Shown: piece by piece, positions 15,701 to 20,515 of the stretch
Layout of the letters: each line of letters starts with the position of its first letter
Numbering within the stretch: the first letter of the stretch is position 1
IMG/VR virus record: IMGVR_UViG_3300032083_000145
Location: 1-20,515 of that record
Reading direction: 5' to 3' (one strand)
Source: a virus
Length of the DNA: 20,515 nt
The notes under the pieces: model-generated
Seen by the model: the letters and a program-made list of their open reading frames with translations, nothing else
What the model was told of the DNA's origin: nothing
The model's database searches: none
Translations under genes and position numbers: made by a program

Positions 15701-16146
15701 ATTCCTGTTCTTAACGCTTGACGAACACCTAGTTTTATACCTTGATTTGCAGCAAGTGCGCCTACCTTTGCTGTACCAAAAGAAAATGCACCAGCATATG
15801 TTGACGGTGCAGTAAATATCCCTTCAAGATAATCTCCTGCTGCCTTAAAACCAAAATCAGAATCCATCTTATCATAGGTATCCATAAGTCTACCAAACTG
15901 TGCTTTACCTTCAGCATCAGTTTCTTGAGCGTATGTTAGATCCTTTAGTGCAGTAACTTCATTTACATTCTGAGAACGAAAATGTTCCATAAAGGCATTA
16001 TACTTATCTTCATTTGTACCAAGATCATTAGCAGAATAACCACCTCTATCAATTAAAAACCGCCCAGCGTCACGTAAAAAAGATCTGTCTTTTAATAACG
16101 TTTCTTTATTTAATTTATTTTTTAAATTGTGTGAGCTGTCTACCAT
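12790..16146 (-). CDS. Large putative internal virion / ejection protein (1118 aa)
   Basis: A 1118-residue protein, the last gene of the right-arm operon. I see no lytic transglycosylase, peptidase or nucleotide-binding motif. Residues about 109-206 are rich in Gly, Ala and small hydrophobics, and a second short hydrophobic stretch (LGGLAILGTFMAA, about 748-761) follows; both could associate with membranes. The rest is largely helical and charged, and the C-terminus is a basic tail (RLQDERKKKK). Very large, Ala/Gly-rich proteins at the end of a structural operon in podoviruses are usually internal core proteins ejected into the host (as T7 gp15/gp16), so that role is likely but inferred. The ATG at 16146 has AAGG about 13 bases upstream. 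It lies 21 bases after the preceding gene. Confidence 0.82.
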   Translation of the reverse strand: MVDSSHNLKNKLNKETLLKDRSFLRDAGRFLIDRGGYSANDLGTNEDKYNAFMEHFRSQNVNEVTALKDLTYAQETDAEGKAQFGRLMDTYDKMDSDFGFKAAGDYLEGIFTAPSTYAGAFSFGTAKVGALAANQGIKLGVRQALRTGIGSAVVEGVAGGATVAAQEGTRVETGIKEEIDLGNIGLATAISAGTGGVLGGFTGYTRGINASKADEILKSTKKIVDDATEKSHANATIKTLTNKTTSKTAKKYQEQLLDSLDAETKKLAKSKKKALIETIPEQLAVGKELRKELSSGNRVYSIGAKEIQNIAAAASEVFHKIGDHPTLDDPLTEAFTSRVARGLADGVLDENSFGKILNDHNITTEQLGGLYAAELSSYGLGLRSGRMIKDIGKQSDYQEIVTRLNEIDENTLGLGTITSKSREVVDALQETKGVGAKIGSFFTHINKARIGFMTIQPATTMRNTTNGYLRNYVYMLDNFGASVVDYAKGNIKLISNPNDAMVRKHSEDLIRKSRAQARAGFQSLHFQDLKLGMESVNTKALFELLGDKKLGNTDVTKKLLRKMGDIADVTDQTGGLIGVARNLNKLNTMSDNMFKRAIFAREVDKALGANPISVKTFETGPAGEQISKELVLDSLDKVLRTGNFNKINAKTFADSMTEAFDFTYQTAGFRGREGKFNKFADLFIDVSSNSLLASSIIPFPKYLINQFRFLYEHTPILGVYNMGGILNKSGKTGLRKKIDLSSDTLGKQLGGLAILGTFMAARANFGDEYTSAYEYNDPTSGGTFNAEALIGPFSAHAAVADVLYRINPGKWHDNENVANTKPFDSRRLVKAMTGGNIRAGTSLDLVESLVDVLNNGIDSGESELKIQERTAKFLGNYLNTFTVGAGFFKDIQAQIDPSVRQLADNTDVNMMHYFFKQAGRSLPTMGIDYGKVQEGGRDASASSTRSTGTRKLNPILKQLSGLTPVEEKTSVEKELARLQFDYFELSPKRIKFDKPMTNDARQLIGTAIEKDVAAFIKTDEYYYATDVRKRDMLKTEIDLIRRTERAKVLDPESAPTKLDRERVLKAKYFNLSNRDRVLINDTHEYLERIKGISEPKTIEETGNWAEGLRLQDERKKKK

Positions 16147-16167
16147 GTTTTATTTTGTACCTTGAGT

Positions 16168-17478
16168 TTACTGACTTAGATTGTTTTGTAGTATTTGTAT
16201 ATCTGTCATTACATCTGATATAGCCATTTGTCGTTTCTTTTCGTCACCAAACAATTGATTTCTAGTATCTGCATTTAACTCAGCTAAACGTTTTTTTAAT
16301 TCCTCTACAATACTCATTTGTTCGTTTTTAGTCATCTTATCAAACTCATCAGGGGTAACTTTTATCTCTGTTAATGTGGGGTCAATTGGAAACACAGATC
16401 TATCATATAGCTGAGTATCTCCTAAAACTAATTCACCATCATTACCAAAAACTAGTTTTTTATTCTGGTTTAATGCTTCATTAGACATGTTAGCTATAGT
16501 AACTGCATCAATACCTTTATCTTTTGCAGCACTAGCCACATTTCCTAAACTACTAATAGCTTTATGTATTTCACTTTTATACTTTTGATCCATTGCACCT
16601 GTTACATAAAAAGTACCTCCAGCATCTGTGCCGTACTGACCACCGTCTGCTAAACCAAGAACTGTCTCTGATAGATAGTTACTTTGAACAGCCCTAAATC
16701 TAGCATATTCAGTATCAGAATATGGTTTATTTACTGCGGTTGTTTCACCGGCAATTCTTCTAGTTTCAGCGTACGTTTGTATTGACTTTGCTTCTGCAAT
16801 TAATTTGGGATTATTACTTGCTGTTCCTTCTTCTAATTTACTTGCAGCTAGTGAGGTTAAGATATTGTAATCTTGTAAAGGTCTAGAGGAACGTATTGTT
16901 CTCCATGTAGGAACTCCACTACCTTTTAATACGTCAGGCATATTATTTGTATACTTTGTATCATTAGTTGGTATTCCTGCAGCCCTTATTAATCGGTCTG
17001 ATTGTGCTTTAATTTGCGCGTCAGCATCCATACCAAACATTCTTGTCATACCTGTACCTATACCATATCCACCGGACGGTACAACTTTAGCTTTGGGTGT
17101 CATAAATCGTGCCAGTTCAAGTGCTGACACACTTGGTCCATCTCTTTTTTCTAGGTTTAATTGTTCTTTAATATTAAAATAAGGATCTTGTCTTGAAAAC
17201 TCATAAAGTTCTTGTGCTATGAGCTTTGCTTCATCTGCGCCATGCTTATCAACTAGGTATTGATACTGGTCTGTTCCTCCAACTTTAATACTTAAATCTT
17301 TTATTTCTTTTAAGTTTTGCTCTAAAGCATCAGTGTATTTATCTTGCTCTCTTATAGCCCGGTTTGCTCTAATCTTTGCAACACTAGAGGCTTCATTTTT
17401 TAGGAAGTCCATTTGCTCTGTAATATTTCTATCTAAACTTTTGGCTGCACCTTTTATTACGCCTCTAAAAAAACTCAT
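16168..17478 (-). CDS. Putative virion structural protein (436 aa)
   Basis: A 436-residue protein that I do not recognise by motif. The N-terminal 90 residues and the last 60 are strongly helical and charged, suggesting coiled coils (NITEQMDFLKNEASSVAKIR near the start; EELKKRLAELNADTRNQ near the end). The middle (about 110-330) is mixed and Gly/Ala/Ser/Thr-containing, with a GGYGIGTGMTRMFGM segment. No signal peptide or membrane segment is obvious. AAGGAGAATATA precedes the ATG, which overlaps the stop of the upstream 173-aa gene (TAATG), so the two are coupled. Its place between a small conserved protein and the giant protein suggests a second internal virion protein. Function is inference from context. 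Confidence 0.78.
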   Translation of the reverse strand: MSFFRGVIKGAAKSLDRNITEQMDFLKNEASSVAKIRANRAIREQDKYTDALEQNLKEIKDLSIKVGGTDQYQYLVDKHGADEAKLIAQELYEFSRQDPYFNIKEQLNLEKRDGPSVSALELARFMTPKAKVVPSGGYGIGTGMTRMFGMDADAQIKAQSDRLIRAAGIPTNDTKYTNNMPDVLKGSGVPTWRTIRSSRPLQDYNILTSLAASKLEEGTASNNPKLIAEAKSIQTYAETRRIAGETTAVNKPYSDTEYARFRAVQSNYLSETVLGLADGGQYGTDAGGTFYVTGAMDQKYKSEIHKAISSLGNVASAAKDKGIDAVTIANMSNEALNQNKKLVFGNDGELVLGDTQLYDRSVFPIDPTLTEIKVTPDEFDKMTKNEQMSIVEELKKRLAELNADTRNQLFGDEKKRQMAISDVMTDIQILQNNLSQ

Positions 17479-17999
17479 TATATTCTCCTTGCCATAAGGC
17501 CAGTTAGTTGATTAACTTTTTCTTCTTTAGTACTATTATCATCAACTTCTTCTACAATCTGTTCTGGTTCTGCAGATTTTTTAGCAGCCTCTGCTTTAAA
17601 TTGTTTCATAGCTCTGTTTAAAAGGGCTTTTTTTATAGACTTGTCTTCATCACCCAGTCCTGTTTCGTAGTCTATCTTTGCACTGTCACCTATTAACATA
17701 ATAAATTCTATAAGTACAGGTGTAGCCATCACACCAACATCAATACTATGAACACCTTCCATAACATTAGACAGTTGTATAACGTGAGCTAAGTCAGCTA
17801 CAGATACACCCATTTCAAGAATATCTTCTATTTGTATAGCTACTTCATCAGAGGACATTTTTGATATATAAAAGTCAACAGCCTCTTCAATAGTTGTATA
17901 CTGTGAGGGTTGTTGCCAAGGCCTTGCCCCAAGTTCAGACACCATAGCCTGTCCGGGTATAGGTGCATCAAAAGATGGTTGTGTATTAGGAAGAGCCAT
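17478..17999 (-). CDS. Putative virion-associated protein (173 aa)
   Basis: A 173-residue protein. The N-terminus has a Pro-containing segment (APIPGQAMVSELGARPWQQP) followed by helical region TTIEEAVDFYISKMSS, a hydrophobic centre (about 60-105) and an acidic, Lys/Glu-rich C-terminal third. I recall proteins with a similar 'PGQ...PW..P' opening in marine myo- and podoviruses next to structural genes, but no function is known to me. GAGGAA about 8-13 bases upstream of the ATG acts as a ribosome binding site and lies in the 3' end of the upstream 72-aa gene, which overlaps by 14 bases. Confidence 0.75.
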   Translation of the reverse strand: MALPNTQPSFDAPIPGQAMVSELGARPWQQPSQYTTIEEAVDFYISKMSSDEVAIQIEDILEMGVSVADLAHVIQLSNVMEGVHSIDVGVMATPVLIEFIMLIGDSAKIDYETGLGDEDKSIKKALLNRAMKQFKAEAAKKSAEPEQIVEEVDDNSTKEEKVNQLTGLMARRI

Positions 18000-18204
18000 T
18001 TTTTAGTTCCTCTCTCTCTTTTCGTATTGCAGAAACATAAGTTGCAATTCTTTCATTTTCATCTAACACCTTAACTTTTTTCTTTTTACTAGTGGAGTTA
18101 GGAGATAGTAAACCTTTTGAGATAGGGCCTACTCTTTCCTCTTCTAGCGTTATAGAATTTATATTATTGTATGCTATAATACCCGGATTTAATTGTCTAG
18201 TCAT
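17986..18204 (-). CDS. Small hypothetical protein (72 aa) of the structural operon
   Basis: A 72-residue basic protein: a non-helical first half (MTRQLNPGIIAYNN), a lysine run KKKKVK at about residues 40-45, and a charged helix at the end (DENERIATYVSAIRKEREEL). AGAGGA precedes the ATG at 18204. Its 3' end overlaps the next gene by 14 bases and it follows the large repeat protein by 15 bases, so it belongs to the same transcript. No motif is recognised; a small virion or assembly factor is possible from position only. Confidence 0.68.
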   Translation of the reverse strand: MTRQLNPGIIAYNNINSITLEEERVGPISKGLLSPNSTSKKKKVKVLDENERIATYVSAIRKEREELKNGSS

Positions 18205-18219
18205 TTATAAAGTATCCTC

Positions 18220-20515
18220 TTAAAACATGTTTGATATGTAAGCACTACCCAGAGTACCAATTAATCCACCTACTGCTTCACCTGCTGCAGATGAAGATTG
18301 TTCTTCTGCAATCTCTTTACGTGATTTAGCTTCTATTTCTGACTTAGCAAGTTCATTCATACGAGTTAGTTGATTTTCTGCAGATGTCCAAGCCCACTCC
18401 ATACTGTCTGCATAGTACTGCCACAGATTAGCATATGATTGTTCTGACATATCTAGTATTGATCTTGCATTTATTTCATTAGCTCTGTTAACAGCCACAG
18501 TATCGGCAGTTGCAATCTCTCTACGCCACTGTGCATTGTTCTGAGATATTACTATAGAGTTTTGTGCATTAAACTGATCACGTTGATTATCTAACTCTGC
18601 ATTAAATTTCTGTATGGCATTTGTTTCACCTGCATTAAACTGAGATTGTGCGTTGGATTGTGCTGCATTAAACTGAGAAGTTGTACTTGCCAAACTGGCA
18701 AAGAATTGATCTGTTTGTGCCTGACTGCTTGCATTAAATTGTCTTGCGGCATTAGTAGCTGCCTGATCAGTAAACAAAGATTGTATTCTTGACTGAGCTT
18801 TAAACATACCAGTCTGTTGCTCATTAGATAGGTTAGTCATATCCATTTGCATAAAGTTTTGTGCATTCTGTACTGCAGCCTGTTGTCTATTAGATAAGTT
18901 AGCCATATCTAGTTGAGATAATGCAGCAGCCTCTGCCATTACCATTGCTTGGCTATTATTTAGGTTTTGTAGATTTACAGTATTAGCAACCCTACTATTC
19001 TCTAATGCAACCTGTTGATCTGCAGTAAAGTTCATATTAGCTATGTCACCTATACGTGCAGAGTTCTGTACTCGTGATTGAAACTCTTGGTCAAACTCCA
19101 TGCCCATAAATGTAGCACGTTGTTGTGCTGCAAGCATAGCACGTTGTTGGCGGTTTGACAAGTTCTGTGTTTCAAATTGTGCAAATATTGATGCATCTGC
19201 CTGTGCTAAAGGTAATGCAGATTCCATTGCTCCTTGTATAAGAGCCTGTGCTGCCATACTTGATGCACCTAAACCTCTGTTTGCCATCTGTGTAGTGACG
19301 TTACGCATTGCTCCTGCTGCCCATGCAGGTGTATTACCACCCTCAAAGGCTGCCATCAATCCTTCTAACTGTCCTTGTACTGTAGCTTTGTTCGTTGGTG
19401 TTGCTTGAGCAGCCTGTGTTTGTTCTGTAAATGTTGCTGCTGTCTGAGCATTAGCTGCTCCACTTACTAGTTCACCAGCTTGCACACTACGTGTAACAGG
19501 GTTAGCCATTGTAGTTGCTGTACCCTGTGCTTCAGTTAAAGCTTCAACACTTGTTTCTGTTGTTTGTTGGGCTGTAGCTTGTGCGCGTGGATCTACAGTA
19601 CCTTGTGCAGGAGCTACTGAGTCTGTTACTGCTTGTACACCTGCCTGAGTAGTAGCTGCAGCCATAGTACGTGGATCTGTTGCTGTTGGTGCTACAGCAC
19701 CCATAGATGTAGCCTGTGCCACATTAATATCTGGAGCTGCTGATAACTGTCCTGTTGTTGGATCTATTACTTGGTTAGCATTAAATGCAGTACCAACTGG
19801 TTGTACAGTTGCACCATAAGGTAAACCGGGTGTATAGGCCCTGTTAGCCATTTGATCTGCAATAGTCTGACCTTGGAACCCAGTTGACTGAGGCACTGGC
19901 CCTTGTGTGTAGTCTACTGGTCCTACGGGTGGTGCTGTTGCTTGTGGGTTGGCTGCTTGTCCTACTGGTGGTGGGTTATTGTACATACCTCTGTTTAGAG
20001 TGTCTGATGGTCCTGAAACTTGTTGAAGTGGTCCGGCCTCTCCCTGTGTTTTTATATATGCATCGTAGTTTGGGTTTGATGTATAGTCAGCACCACCTTG
20101 TAAGTAACTTGTTTGTCCTGATCTATTTAAGTAATCCTCATATGCTTGATCTGCTGCACCACCAACACTTCCAGAACCTTGTCTACCAAAGTAAGGACTA
20201 GAACGTACATCCATTGTACCAACTCTATTACGTGGATCATTTCTAAAGGCGTTATATTCTGGTGAGTCATAGTACCCAGATACAACATTAGGGTTTCTTT
20301 GTACAGGTTGTTGTGGTCTTGTGTCAATTAGTTGTGGTAATTTTTCTAGTGGGCCACCACCTTCAAATGTATTTGTAGTTGCATTATAAAAGTCTTCTGG
20401 CCCTTGAGACATACTACCATAACCATCATTACCTGTACCTGTAAATGGCATACCTGAACTATTGAAGGCTGACATATTAGATGGTAGTGGTGGTGTAGGT
20501 CGTTGTTGCCCAGCA
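18220..20515 (-). CDS. Large repeat-containing virion protein, 5' end beyond the window
   Basis: At least 751 residues from the ATG at 20475. That ATG has no Shine-Dalgarno, and the frame stays open to the window edge (upstream codons read AGQQRPTPPLPSN), so the gene probably begins outside. The first 200 residues are Gly/Pro/Gln/Tyr/Asn-rich and likely disordered; about 200-370 is Ala/Thr/Gln-rich. From about 438 a 22-residue repeat runs (NLSNRQQ-like units at 438, 460, 482, 504, 526, 548), then an 11-residue repeat (QFNA-like units at 579, 590, 601, 612, 623, 634, 645). A Trp/Tyr-rich segment (about 680-700) and a charged helix follow. The C-terminus is small and hydrophobic (VGGLIGTLGSAYISNMF). 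Probable internal or tail-associated structural protein; no enzyme motif is seen. Confidence 0.82.
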   Translation of the reverse strand, partial: AGQQRPTPPLPSNMSAFNSSGMPFTGTGNDGYGSMSQGPEDFYNATTNTFEGGGPLEKLPQLIDTRPQQPVQRNPNVVSGYYDSPEYNAFRNDPRNRVGTMDVRSSPYFGRQGSGSVGGAADQAYEDYLNRSGQTSYLQGGADYTSNPNYDAYIKTQGEAGPLQQVSGPSDTLNRGMYNNPPPVGQAANPQATAPPVGPVDYTQGPVPQSTGFQGQTIADQMANRAYTPGLPYGATVQPVGTAFNANQVIDPTTGQLSAAPDINVAQATSMGAVAPTATDPRTMAAATTQAGVQAVTDSVAPAQGTVDPRAQATAQQTTETSVEALTEAQGTATTMANPVTRSVQAGELVSGAANAQTAATFTEQTQAAQATPTNKATVQGQLEGLMAAFEGGNTPAWAAGAMRNVTTQMANRGLGASSMAAQALIQGAMESALPLAQADASIFAQFETQNLSNRQQRAMLAAQQRATFMGMEFDQEFQSRVQNSARIGDIANMNFTADQQVALENSRVANTVNLQNLNNSQAMVMAEAAALSQLDMANLSNRQQAAVQNAQNFMQMDMTNLSNEQQTGMFKAQSRIQSLFTDQAATNAARQFNASSQAQTDQFFASLASTTSQFNAAQSNAQSQFNAGETNAIQKFNAELDNQRDQFNAQNSIVISQNNAQWRREIATADTVAVNRANEINARSILDMSEQSYANLWQYYADSMEWAWTSAENQLTRMNELAKSEIEAKSRKEIAEEQSSSAAGEAVGGLIGTLGSAYISNMF
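18522..19164 (-). repeat. Hendecad (11/22-residue) protein repeat region
   Basis: Codons for residues about 438-651 of the large repeat protein encode tandem units of 22 and then 11 residues. The 11-residue units open QFNA, QFFA, QFNA, QFNA, KFNA, QFNA and QNNA at exact 11-residue steps, with one register shift between the 22-residue and 11-residue blocks. At DNA level this shows as the word GCATTAAA (minus-strand TTTAATGC) recurring around 18542-18740. Such spacing is typical of hendecad helical bundles. Confidence 0.7.

Noticed and set aside
1-20515. CRISPR arrays, insertion sequences, riboswitches and tRNA genes
   Set aside because: No direct repeats with regular spacers, no transposase or terminal inverted repeats, and no long non-coding stretch that could hold a structured RNA were seen. 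The only tandem repeats are in the virion protein coding sequence.

Overview
The window looks like about 20.5 kb of an AT-rich marine podovirus (short-tailed phage) genome. It is closest in style to the HMO-2011-type and cobavirus/SIO1-like phages of marine Alphaproteobacteria. This rests on four things: a T7-like replication gene set, a family A DNA polymerase with a DnaJ-type zinc-finger insert, a monomeric B12-dependent ribonucleotide reductase, and a block of large, poorly conserved virion genes on the opposite strand. The HMO-2011 comparison is from memory of the literature, not from a search. No RNA polymerase, tRNA, terminase, portal or capsid gene is visible here, so this is part of a longer genome.

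Left arm (1-12731, all + strand, tightly packed, frequent ATGA/TAATG overlaps). In order: a small unknown gene; a DUF932-like protein; a tyrosine integrase; a zinc-ribbon/Toprim primase; a DnaB/T7 gp4-type helicase; an endonuclease VII-like nuclease; a 51-aa protein; DNA polymerase A; an unknown protein at the place of a single-strand binding protein; a RecB/Cas4-type exonuclease; a coiled-coil small protein; endonuclease I (T7 gp3-like); two small acidic proteins; class II ribonucleotide reductase; a DUF5664-type protein; a 62-aa protein; a small protein with a ribosome-modulation-factor-like motif; and MazG. Together these copy DNA (primase, helicase, polymerase), degrade and recombine DNA (exonuclease, two junction resolvase families), make and police dNTPs (RNR, DUF5664, MazG), and possibly integrate.

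Centre (about 12730-12761). A GC-rich hairpin with an A-tract on one side and a T-tract on the other sits between the convergent arms and probably terminates transcription from both.

Right arm (12790-20515, all - strand). Read in its own direction: a gene of at least 751 codons that is open at the window edge and carries a long 11/22-residue repeat; a 72-aa protein; a 173-aa protein; a 436-aa protein; and a 1118-aa protein. None has an enzyme motif I can see. Size, composition and order fit internal virion/ejection or tail-associated proteins.

The points most worth following are the zinc-finger insert in the polymerase, the RMF-like protein, the nucleotide-pool cluster, the integrase with a Met in place of its box II His inside a replication operon, and the hendecad-repeat virion protein. 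No stretch over 300 bases lacks a gene.
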